Assembly (NCBI GenBank): GCA_037043015.1
Contig: CM073327.1
Span: 16,784,727 to 16,848,726, forward strand
Origin: Bryum argenteum
Lineage: Eukaryota; Streptophyta; Bryopsida; Bryales; Bryaceae
Direction of reading: 5' to 3'
Length of the DNA: 64,000 nucleotides
Shown: piece after piece, positions 33,055 to 44,000 of the stretch
Position numbering within the stretch: position 1 is the first letter of the stretch
How the letters are laid out: the number at the start of each line of letters is the position of its first letter
Position numbers and translations under genes: made by a program
The notes under the pieces: generated by a model
Database searches by the model: none
Told to the model about the DNA's origin: nothing
The model's input: the letters and a program-made list of their open reading frames with translations, nothing else

Positions 33055-34260
33055 AGGTTGAGTTTGTGCTTTGGGTGTGCCAACCTTATATATATGAGCT
33101 TTTATAGTGCCGAACAATGGAAAATTTATGAAACACTTAGATGCATTTCTCATTTCTTTTAATGACAAATCATGCCATTTGCAATGCATGAGAATTTTGA
33201 CTATTAATAGTTTTTGAGTGGTGTATTGCATATTTGCATAACTAGATTTTAGTATTGTTCTTATTGCTTTTAGATTGTGAGATCAATTGCATTGATTGAC
33301 AAAGCATATTAGATGAAGAAACTCTGACCTCTCAAAGCTTTGACCCTCAAAATTTTGAATTTTGTGATCAATAACGGTCATGGTCTAGGAAGTAATTGGA
33401 GGCACAATGAAAGGATTGACTAGGGATTAGTAAGATAAATCAATCAACTTTACACTTGTTACAACATTGGCTTCAAGCATTTTTACATCAGGGATTGTGA
33501 CACAAAACTAAAGGACAAAATACTGGGCATTATAGAAATTAAGAACACACTTATCTTGCTAGAATGCTAGGTCCTTATTTTTCATTATTCCCTCCGGTTA
33601 GAGCTTATGTATACTAGAACATGAGAAGTTAACATTCTTCAGTCTACGTGCCGGCCGGGGATTTTCAATCCACAAACAAATGTTTCTTTTTGTACATTAA
33701 ATGTTTCAAAGAAGTTAGAATTCCAATGTGTTTGAACCATGGTTACTAAAGTGCAAAGTAGTACTATATTTTAAAGTTTAGAACGCATACTCAATTACTC
33801 ATGCATAAATTTACACATATGTATAACACAACAATATTACATGTACTCATCTCAGACATTATAGGGTGCATCATTTTAAGAATACATGTAAGTCCACTTT
33901 GAAAAATTCATAGCAAATTGTAGAAGATTCCAAAAATCATTATTCCACTTTGACTGTCATTCCACTTACGGTCCGCATACTTGAAAATTACTTCCATCAA
34001 TTGTTTTCTTCATTACACAATACACATTGAAAAATCTGAAATTTGAGCCAATTTTCAGCACTCTCCCTTCGCCTCTCCCTTTGCAACAGAATTGCACTGA
34101 CATGAAACGCTGTCGAAGAGATCAAATTGAGGTCTCAGTATACACCTGTGAACTAGTTACAAACTTACTTTAGTTCGTAACCGTCTACTAGCAAACTTTG
34201 CTTTAAGCCGTAAACGAGAATTTCTTGCCCAACAAGAATATGTAAAACTCAACCATGGCT
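33055..34260. other. AT-rich intergenic DNA, no supported gene
   Basis: No open frame with recognisable motifs and no clear repeat boundaries were found between the hairpin element and the 3' flank of lipase copy 3. Confidence 0.5.
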
Positions 34261-34328
34261 TACCCTAAAATGTAGGTGTAATCCGGAAGGGGAGAGGAAC
34301 AATGTGCACTGTCGAAAGGATATGGTTA

Positions 34329-35489
34329 CTAACATAGCAGGCGAGCACGGTGTTCGCTGAGGCCAATATAATCTTCCCTGTACTTGTGCCACTGCCGAAG
34401 ACTATGCGGAAGCCTCCCTGCAACCACCTCCTTAGTTGGGCCCGGCGCAAGCTTCGCATACCACTTTGGGTCTGCACTCCACGTACTGATGTACAAATCC
34501 GCAGAAGGCACAACATTCTTCAAAATTCTAACATTCTCACTGAAGAGTCCACTCAGAACTCCTTGTGGAGAGATGACATCTTCGGGACTCCGAGCACACC
34601 GACCTTCCCAAGTCTCGTAGAAGGAGATGAACTGTCGGCAGATCGGGTCGGCAGGATTAAGATGAAGTTTCGGAACCCAACGCTGCAAACGCCGAAACTG
34701 CTCCCACTCTTGGTTAATCGTCGCTGCTCTGTTGCCAATCAATGCCTCTTTTATCTTTGAAAAATTCAGTTTGAATCTGCAAGTATCGCAAGTATCATCC
34801 TCCGGAGGTGTGGGGACAGCCCACATGACAACATCGACTAGCGTCAGCAACGGAGGGTTGAACAGATGTGTTACGATGTCGATCTTGTGAGTACTAGAGT
34901 ACAGGCACCCGCCCACAATGAGAGCGATCGCTGCCCCGAGTGAGTGGCCCGCCATGCAGATCTGCTTGTCTGGATGATCTTTTCGGAACTGCTTCACCAC
35001 CTGCAGTATCAGTTCCGAGGTGCGTACCACTCGATGGGTGTGGTCAAAGTCCTGAATCCCAATTCTCCAATCTGCTGCCAAATCTGCCAGTCTGGTGGGA
35101 ATGGTGCCTCGCAGCACTATTGCCAAATCTGGAGCGTTCGGGTTGGAGTGTGAAGATTTCTTGCGAAGGAACGCCAGACCCAACTCCTTGAGCTCCCCCG
35201 GATACAGTTCGTCGCACGGATGCGGTTCCCAGTAGAGTTCCCCGTACTTCTTAGCTCGCTTGTTGTTGTACTCCATCAACCAAGCCGCCACTTTTTCCAG
35301 CCGGTTTAAGTCGCGGAAATAGCACCAGTGCACTAGCATGGCCATCAAAGCCGACAATCCTACGTCGTTGTAACTTTCCTTGGCTAACTTCTTGTCATTA
35401 TCTCGAGATTGGTACACTCCATGGCCTATTCTACTGATAACAGCAGTCGTGAAGACACCGAAACCAGCTACGGCTTCTTTTACCACCAT
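34329..35489 (-). CDS. Class 3 lipase-like alpha/beta hydrolase (At4g10955-like), copy 3
   Basis: 386 residues from ATG at 35489 (MVVKEAVAGFGVFTTAVISR), the position equivalent to the other copies. The frame extends to 35576, but that part (MCVCSLK...) covers a probable splice acceptor, GTGTGTGTGCAG. The nucleophile elbow is QICMAGHSLGAA (Ser about residue 183), preceded by LAIVLRGTIPTR. Candidate Asp and His lie in HLNPADPICRQ and LPHSLRQWHKY. It differs from copies 1-2 by a PPEDDTCDTCRF segment, shared with pseudogene copy 4. The C-terminus is shorter (SEHRARLLC), ending before the DYSYLFQ tail of copies 1-2. It appears intact. A 5' UTR intron is likely. Confidence 0.9.
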   Translation of the reverse strand: MVVKEAVAGFGVFTTAVISRIGHGVYQSRDNDKKLAKESYNDVGLSALMAMLVHWCYFRDLNRLEKVAAWLMEYNNKRAKKYGELYWEPHPCDELYPGELKELGLAFLRKKSSHSNPNAPDLAIVLRGTIPTRLADLAADWRIGIQDFDHTHRVVRTSELILQVVKQFRKDHPDKQICMAGHSLGAAIALIVGGCLYSSTHKIDIVTHLFNPPLLTLVDVVMWAVPTPPEDDTCDTCRFKLNFSKIKEALIGNRAATINQEWEQFRRLQRWVPKLHLNPADPICRQFISFYETWEGRCARSPEDVISPQGVLSGLFSENVRILKNVVPSADLYISTWSADPKWYAKLAPGPTKEVVAGRLPHSLRQWHKYREDYIGLSEHRARLLC

Positions 35490-37020
35490 TTTGGAAGAAC
35501 GTCTCTGTTGATCAACGGGCAGGTCGAAATGGAGGGTAGCCGCTGCAGCAGAGATCTTTAAGCTGCACACACACATGGATCAACAAGGATCTCTCAGTTA
35601 CGAGCTACACTGGCTTGAAATAAAGTCGATGGTAAACAGAGGCCATGTCTACTACCTGCCCTAAGTTCAGGAGAGAGCAAATCCACTATACTGCCTAGCG
35701 AACATCACCAACCATTTGACCTAGACTCTACGTGCATATATCTATTCACAAAGCCTAGAACAGAACACCAACCATGAACTGCAACTCTACCGACACAAGC
35801 AAGCGTTCCATATGCATCCACACACCTCGTGAACGAACGTTCATATCATCGTCTTGAGAGTTGAACACCTCATGAAAATTATCTGCTGCGGCACCACCAA
35901 AGACAGCGAAAGCACAGATTTCTACCCTTTCGGGACCGTACAATGCGTACGCCGGAGCCGATTCAGTACTGCACACACACACATTGGCGCACATCTTCAT
36001 CAACGAAAAAAGCATCTTCCACCGGCTTGGAACCGAAGATCGATAGTAAACAGAGACCATAGTGAGACCGCAAATTCTTGAATATAACACCATCCATCAT
36101 CTCGCTAGTACCTACGGCCAGACACAAGCAAGCACGCACCTGGTTAACGATTGATCGCCAATTCGCCACTCAAGCCCATGCATCACAAGTAGAGATGGCC
36201 TCTCTCTCGTTCGAGCACTTGGGCCTCCTCCAACCCCTTACACTACCACGATGTAAGCAAGCAAGACTTTTAAGTGATGTTTACTAGTCTGGTCGCAGAT
36301 TATATAGAGTATAATCCACTTGCAGGAACGTTCTAGTAATGCCTGGTATAAACTATTGTAGAGTCTGCTTGAGTTTTATGTTCCGAAAGACATTCACAAC
36401 TACCGTATACAGACTTGAGGACTAGGCCTCTCCACTGAGCCAGAATGGTTCCTGACGGACGATGTCAACGTCGAACTTGATCGGTGAACTGACGGTGGAT
36501 TCGTCGGTTATTCCACTGACTGTGAACTGACTGTACCTGACGATTTCTAATCTTATGTTTTTCTTAAATTCTTAACCTTGGAATCAATGTCTTAATCATT
36601 CGACAAGAAGAATTCAATCATGAACCAAAGTAGCGTAGTGTGTGATTTCTATTTCCATCTTTGGGTTCTTTCTTTTTATCGATGCATTAATTGATTAAAA
36701 TCAATATACTCCAAACCGAAGCCCGGTTCGTTGCCCGGCGAATTTTTATTTCTTCCCTACACGACTTCCTATTTTCCACAATCTAAAGAAGGAACAGCAC
36801 TATCCTAGCTCCCTCAGTAGGATCAACCTCTATTCCAACCACGCCATCCTGGCACCCACCGGCCGGTCTCCTCCTTCCTACCGAAACTGAACTGTCTCAC
36901 AGGATCACCAGTTCCAGTTACTGCGCTTTCCTTCCATCCAGGCACCCACCGAGTTCCAGCAAGTCCACCATCGGCACTTGGTCAGCTAGTTGTCCACGTC
37001 CATTTTTGGAGTTTCGATGT
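35490..37020 (-). promoter_or_regulatory. Duplicated 5' flank of lipase copy 3
   Basis: Non-coding sequence shared with the flanks of copies 2 (29600-31330), 4 (38270-39130) and 5 (62340-63780). Common blocks include AACGATCGTTCA-like palindromes, CACACACATGGATCA beside the acceptor GTGTGTGTGCAG, CTACCACGATGTAAG and, farther out, GCACCCACCGGCCGG. The conservation shows the promoters were duplicated with the genes. Short ORFs here are not genes. Confidence 0.65.
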
Positions 37021-37892
37021 ACCTGGTAGTTAGATTTTTAACACGTATTTCGTTATAAGATTACTATTAAAAGCTTTCGTTATAACTATTTGTTATAAGA
37101 AAATAAGATTATAAGATTACTATTAAAAGTTATATTTTCAGTCATATAATCTTGGTCGCTCCCAAAAATATTATTAATACTATAATTCTTTATTGTTAAT
37201 ATGACTCCCACAGTCATAAAACCTTAAATTTGTTATAATAAGTGTTGATTAGATTCCACCTAAAATCTAATGATTAGATGTTGGAAGAACATAAAAGGGG
37301 GCACTACCTTAAAGTCGGGCATGCACCCTTGCCGCAACGGAGCCCCTTAGATGGGGTCACCCTCAGCAAAGGGCTAGCACCATTGCTTGGATTCTAGAGT
37401 AATTGTCTAGTAGGTCTGTCACTTCAGGAAGGGCCGACCACGCTCTTAGGCTCTTAGCTTAGTTGCAAGACTCAGACCATATAAAACTTAGTAAAAATAC
37501 ATAAAAACACAAGAAACTCCCTCCCCAAGTAGCCATGCTACTTGGATTCATCAATGTAGTTTTTTGAATGAATTAATAGATTGATTGTTTCAGAAAAAAT
37601 GCCAACATGCAAGATTCTTGCTATATTATAGATCCCACCACCCTTGCATGTACCTCCAAGTGTAATGAATGCTTATTAAATGCCTGGTCAACAATAAGCA
37701 CATTGCAATATTGAAATGGATATAGGAGTTGCATACTCCCACCAAATAGTTAGCTACTTTGATTCATGATTGAATTTCCCTCAATTTATTAATACATTGA
37801 TTGGTTCAAAACAGAAAAAATAGATTTAGAAATTTTTTTACTAATTAAATCAGGTGCGTGCATAGACTTGGTTTGTGGTGCAGTTGTCCTGT

Positions 37893-37970
37893 TCGGTTTC
37901 CGACACAGTCAAGTCACATTATCAGTGGCGAGCGAATCATGGCAACAGTTCAGTGCACTCCACTGTAGGC
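37893..37970 (+). repeat. Dispersed CCGACACAG...GCGAGCG module
   Basis: TTCCGACACAG, GTGGCGAGCGAATCATGG and CAGTGCACTC occur in the same order at about 32185-32265 and 61900-61960. Always near lipase copies, so probably a piece of the duplicated block or a small repeat. Confidence 0.5.
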
Positions 37971-39133
37971 TCAGCCCTGTTTCAACACTCGGTGGAATAA
38001 CCGACGACGACTACAGAGGGCACGCGCCGGACCAAGTTTGACGTGAAGATTGCCGCCAGGAATCATTCTGGAGATCGTGGAGATTGCCGCCATCCTTCAC
38101 AGTGGCTGGCATCTTGCTCAGGCCTCAGTGGAGATCGAGGCCTTGTCTTTGAGTCAACACAAAAATCATGCATGTCTGTACCGACTATTTGGAACAGAAA
38201 AGTCGACCAGAGTCAACAGACTGTACGATAGTACGATAGTACTATAGTCTGTACCATTACTACAGTAGGACGTTCCTGCAAGTGGATTATACTAGGTAGA
38301 GTCTGTGGCCAGACTGGTGGACATCACCTTAGAGTCTTGGTTGCCTACATCGCGGTAGTGTAAAGTTGGATTCGGCGGGGGGTGCAGCCGAGTGCTGGTA
38401 CGACCGTACGAGAGGAGGCCATCTCTACTTGTGATGCATGCGTTTGAGATTTTTTGAGGGACGGCGATCATTCATTCACGAGGTGCGTGCTTGCTTGCTT
38501 GTGTTGGTAGATAGCAAGATCATGGTATCTAGGAATCTAGGATCTGCGATCTCCGATGCTTACTATGGCCTCTGTTTACTTTCGATTTTCGTTCTAAGCC
38601 GGTGGAAGATGCTATTTCGTTAATGTAGATGTGCGCCAATGAACGTGTGTGCAGCTTAAGGATCTGTGCTGAAGCGGCTCCCGTTGAATGCGCATTGTAC
38701 TGAAATCTCGACCGCCCCGAAATCGAAGAAGTCTTTGCTTTTGCTGTCGTATATGGTGCAACTGCAAACAATTTCCACGAGGTGTTCAACTCTCGAGACA
38801 ATGATGTGAACGATCGTTTACGAGGTGTGCATGCATATGGAACGCTTGCTTGTGTCGGTAGAGTTGCAGTTCATGGTTGGTGTTCTGTTCTAGGATTTGT
38901 GGATATTAGTTCTATGCACGCAGAGTCTTTGTAAATTGGTTGGTGGTGTTCCGCGAGGTAGTCTAGTGGATTTGCTCTCTCCAGAATAATTTAGGGCAGG
39001 TAGTAGATATGGCCTCTGTTTACTATCGGTTATGTTTCAAGCTAGTATAGCTCGTAACTGAGAGGTCCTTCTTGCCATGTGTGTGTGCAGTGATATCGGC
39101 CGGCTCGTTGATTAAGAGTGACGCTTTTCCAAA

Positions 39134-40376
39134 ATGGAAGAGGCCGTAGGTGTTGCGGCTATCGGGACTGGTGGTCTTGCCGTTAGAATATTGCATGGAG
39201 TGTACCAGTCTCTTGATATTGACGCCAAATTAGCCGAAGGGAACCTACCATTGGATAAGGCGGCGTGTTGTGATGGCCATGCTGGTGCACTGGTGCTATT
39301 CCCGCGACCTAAACCGACGGGAAGAAATGGCGGCTTGGTTCCTGGGGTACGACAACGAGCGAGCTGCGAATTATGATGAAGAGTGCTGGGAACCTCATCC
39401 GTGCGACGAACGGTATCCGGGGGAGCTCAACGAATTGGGTCTGGCGATTCTTCGTAAGAATAGCATTCTTACCCGAACGCTCCAGATTTGGCAATAGTGC
39501 TGCGAGGCACCATACCTACCAGAAAGGCGGATTTGGAAGCAGATTGGAGAATTGGCGTTCAGAAATTTGACCGCACCAAACGAGTGGTCCGAATCTCGAG
39601 ATTGATATTGCAGGTGGTTGAGAAGTTCCGAGAAAAACACCCACGCAAGAAGATCTGCATGGCTGGCCATTCACTCGGGGTAGCGATCGCTTAAGACGTC
39701 GTGGGCGGGTGCCTGTACTCCACTCAAGGTATCGACATCAACATACACCTCTTCAACACTCCGTTGCTGACGCTAGTCGATGTTGCCGCCTGGGGTTTAC
39801 CCACTGACACCTCCGGAGGATACTTGCGACACTTGCAGATTCAAAGTGAAATTTTCAGAGGTAAAAGAGGCATTGGTTGGCAACAAAATAGCGGTGGAAG
39901 AGGAGTTTGACCGATTCTGGAACTTGCAGGATTGGGTTCCGATCCGCATATTTATCTCAATCCTGGTGATCCAGTCTGCCGACAGTTCATTGAGTTCTAC
40001 AGGACTGCGAAGCTCCCCGGAGATGTCATCGCCCCGCAAGCCCTTCTGAGTGGGCTCTTTACTAACACTGTTGACCACTTGCAGAATGTTGTGCCTTCTG
40101 CGGAGTTGAGTATCAGTACGTGGAGAGCAAAGCCAAATTCGTCGTAGAAGAAAGCGCAGAGGCTGATTAAGGACGTGAGTGCAGGGTTGCTTCCGCAGTC
40201 TTCGGCAGTGGCACAAGTACACGGAAGATTATATTGGTCTTCGGCAGTAGCACAAGTACACGGAGGGTTATATTGGCCTCAGCGAACACCATGCTCGCCT
40301 GCTGGATCCAGATTTGTTTGAGTTTGACCCCACTGTGTCCCCTCGAATTCCTGATTACTCTTACCTTTCCAAGTAG
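39134..40376 (+). pseudogene. Class 3 lipase-like pseudogene, copy 4
   Basis: Starts MEEAVGVAAIGTGG at the conserved ATG, then shifts frame near 39250. The second piece has MLVHWCYSRDLN and GELNELGLAILRK, and the third begins with AIVLRGTIPTRKADLEADW. An in-frame TAA follows MAGHSLGVAIA at about 39692. After more shifts the remaining pieces are PPEDTCDTCRFKVKFSE and YLNPGDPVCRQFIEFYRTA, ending near NSS and TAG. A 39-base segment coding the catalytic-His region (LRQWHKYTED) is tandemly duplicated at 40201-40239 and 40240-40278. It is clearly non-functional. The tail PDYSYLSK is still recognisable near 40370. Confidence 0.9.
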
Positions 40377-40655
40377 GCCATTGTTAAGCTACAAGGTTAC
40401 GAACCAAATTGGATTTGTGATCATTTCATGTCTGTTTACCTTAATCTTGATTTGAATAGATTGACATTATTTCGTGTCAATATTCTATGTTGTACACATG
40501 GAAATATGAAGCGTATTATTGATTGTGCTTTATTTGTACCATATCTCAAATATTAAGTTACTTTGTCTTACCATATCTAATCTAAAATTTGTAAAAGATT
40601 ACAGTCTGTGACTCTCTATGTACACTGGCGAACCATGTTCCTATGAATTCATGTA

Positions 40656-40818
40656 CAGTGGTACCTAGATAAGATCAACCTCGTTAAGTTAAGATCATTA
40701 AGAACGATGGACGTGTCCCTTTATTATGCAAAGAGGCATTGTTTCGTTATGGTCAACGCTTGGATAAGATCAACGTTTTTGTCTGTCCAAAAATGTTTAT
40801 TTAATCCAAGCACCACTG
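40656..40818. mobile_element. 163-bp TA-flanked MITE (Tc1/mariner or pogo type)
   Basis: The tips are CAGTGGTACCTAGATAAGAT and, inverted, CAGTGGTGCTTGGATTAAAT. TA is present on each side (40654-40655 and 40819-40820). The motif GATAAGATCAAC occurs twice inside. Non-coding. TA duplication with CAGTGG tips fits the Tc1/mariner superfamily. Confidence 0.75.
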
Positions 40819-41010
40819 TATGTACAATGACATGATAAGAAGGATGCATGAGGGAAAGAGGGAACCGGGATCGAGAAAGAGGGAACCGGGATCGAAAGAT
40901 CGAGAGAAGAAGAGAGCCGAGAAATGTCATAATCAAGGCACATGAGAGGGGCGAAAGCATTGGAGAACTAGGAAACGTGGACAGGGAGAATGGAGGCCTA
41001 AGACCAAGAG

Positions 41011-44000
41011 CCCCGGGTACGCAACTCCCAAATTATATACAGGGGTCCTCGGCTTAAAAACGGCTTAGAGGACGGCTTTTGTAAAAATTATATGGAATTA
41101 AAAGGACCAAAAAGTTGGATGTAGACCAAATTAAATAAAATTAGTTGCAAAAAATGTTGGGTTGCATATTTATTAAAAAAAATCTTCACAATATATATGA
41201 AGAACTAAAACACTTATTTTATTAACCTTGTAGAGCATCTGATGGGGGTGTCAGAAGTAGATGGTGGATTAGTATTTACTAATACTAGAGGATTCTTTCG
41301 AGGTCTCCCTCTTTTGCAAGGAGTCATGGCAATTTTAGATGTAGCACACTCCTCTTCCCTACTTCTAATAGTACCGCATAAACCTCCACGCTTCATCTCG
41401 CACTCCACATACTTGTTCAAGGCATCATGATCCTCTACGACCAATGTGTAAACATCTTTATCCGCATCAATGACTATTGTAACAATGCATACAACACTCT
41501 CCAAACCAATAAAGTCACATTCAACTCCTTCATAACCTCCATATGTATATTGCAATCCTCCAATGTGCTTGTAGTACTTGGGCAATATACAAATTTTCTC
41601 ATCGAGAAAGTGAAACACTTCGCACATAATCCACTTGAGCTCCTTTTTCTCCAACACTTTGACAATTTTACTGCACCCTTCCAATGTGCCATACCAACTT
41701 CCCCTTACCCTCATCAAACAAAAGCCCTACATCATCAAACAATCCCACATGCACTTGATCATCATCATGCACATAAGCATTTGGATCTGCACATTTATAT
41801 TTTACACGCCAACCTATCTAAGGGCAACTTCTCGGTGAGTGTATATTCAACTCGAAATTAACCTCATTTTGTACACTTGACCTTTACCTGGTACTTCAAT
41901 TGTAGAGGAGTGTTTTAAAATATTCTTTGAATCTACACTGGCAATTCTACTATTTACATCATCACTTTGCTCAAAGATATAACAATGTTGATTGTAAAAC
42001 CACCGTGGCTTCTCTAAGAGGTCCATCATCAACAACATCAACAACGTGATTGCTAGTTTTTCCTATAGAATTTTCATGCATATTATGAGCTAATGATTCA
42101 TAACTCAAAGAAGGGGGCAAGGGTTAGTCCATCTCCGATGCTTGGAGAACTTCTTTCATGGTCGCCCTTTCACCCCTATTTTTTGCCATGACAATACCCT
42201 CACACCATGCCTTCTTAAGATTCTCATCGATCACCGAGGCATAATCACACAAGTTAGAACGTGCCACTTGGGCATTTGATAACCACCATATATTCTTCCT
42301 CCGTCGGGATTGAGCAAATGATATTCCATCATCGTAATATTTAATTTGTTCGATTACGCCAATGTGAGAACATCTTTCAATAGCTTCTCCAACACAAAAT
42401 GTATGCTTGTTCTTCACTTGTTGCCCAAGGAGGGAAAAAAAGTCTTCACAAATAATCAACCAATATTACTTAATGGACATGGCAAATGGGGGTAGTAATT
42501 TCTCATAAGTCCGACATAATTAATAAAGAAGATGACAAGCTATGAGGCAATCGGTCACGAGTCTCTACTCATCCAATTGCTCTTAATGGTGTGACCATGC
42601 TTTTGATGGAGGATGTACTCCGTTCCATAATAGAGCATATGACTAATAAATGCCGCAAGCATTACCCTCTCATACATTGTACCACGTCCATAAAAATCTC
42701 TAAAAACGCCCATAACACTTCTAAGTGAATGGTTGTGCCCAATACACATTCCTTCCTCAAGACCCCTTTTACAACTATTCCAAAGATGCAATTTCTCCAA
42801 ACATGCTCTAACCCGAGGAAATTAAATACGTTGAACAATTTGGATAATTTTGTTTATCTTTTACATTTACATCTTCATCCAATAAACCATGCTCATCTCT
42901 AGAAAACAACTCAATGACCAATTGCAAATGATTTTTATGAGCCAAAAATGACCCCAAAATATTGTTCTCATGAGGACTCAACAAAGGATTTCAAGTTTCT
43001 TACCCACATGTATTGGATCTTGTACCATGATTAATGGATGTCCATCAACAATCTCTGAATTCATGAAAAAGCCATCCGCATTCAAATCAAATGTACCTTT
43101 GGAAATGCTTTCCAACATCAATTTTCTCCTTCTTGCATCACCATCACTTGCATGTCCCCTAAGAGGACCAACGACCACTTCTAAATGTTTCTTGTGCAAC
43201 GCCGCAACACGTGTCCATTGCAACTTTATATATATGTGTGGCATCAAACTTATTGCATGTGGTTAATATCCCATAGATCAATCTAGGCATTCCTCTCACC
43301 AATGGATTTGCCACTAATACACGACACATATTGCCAACCTCCATACTTGAAAAGGCATTTGTAATTGATTCAAAGCTAGCGGTGATGGCTTTGGATCAAA
43401 TAAACATTTATGAGGAATTTCAAGAGAACCTTTCGTTCCACAAAAACCATCTATGAAGTCATTGCGTCTATTGAGAGTTGCTAATGCAACACATGTAGTC
43501 TCATCTTCTTGAGCATTCAAAAGGAATGGGACTGAAATGCCAAGTTTAGCTTTGCACTTTGTTAGTATTGATGACAAGTGAATAAACGTTTCTTCATTCA
43601 AACCAACTGTGTACAAGAACCCCTCACTTTTATATATCTTTTGGCTAGTATTCAAATCGCCCAAACAAATTAGAGGAAAGAAAATCATGTGTAGAAGCCC
43701 CACCAAAATTGTGAACTATCTCAAATAATTTCACAAGATTTGCATGGTACCTCTTTCCATGTCCATCCCCACCATGTTTATGAACGGATAGCAAATTGGA
43801 GGTCAGGTCGAATAATAGATTATACAAAGTGGACCTTTTTTAAAAGCCCCAATATCTATGGCCTTCCTAAAAGCTCGCTATTTCGGGAAGTGAGCCTTCA
43901 ATCAAAGTAGTCTTCAATTTATCTTTGGAGATACGATTGGCGGTTGTTGCTCTAGTCAATGCCAAATTCAACATAAAAACTTGGCCACTACATGCATCAG

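Noticed and set aside
35755..36287. Several short frames upstream of lipase copy 3
   Set aside because: They fall in the duplicated promoter region, and the equivalent frames are not conserved in the flanks of copies 2, 4 and 5.
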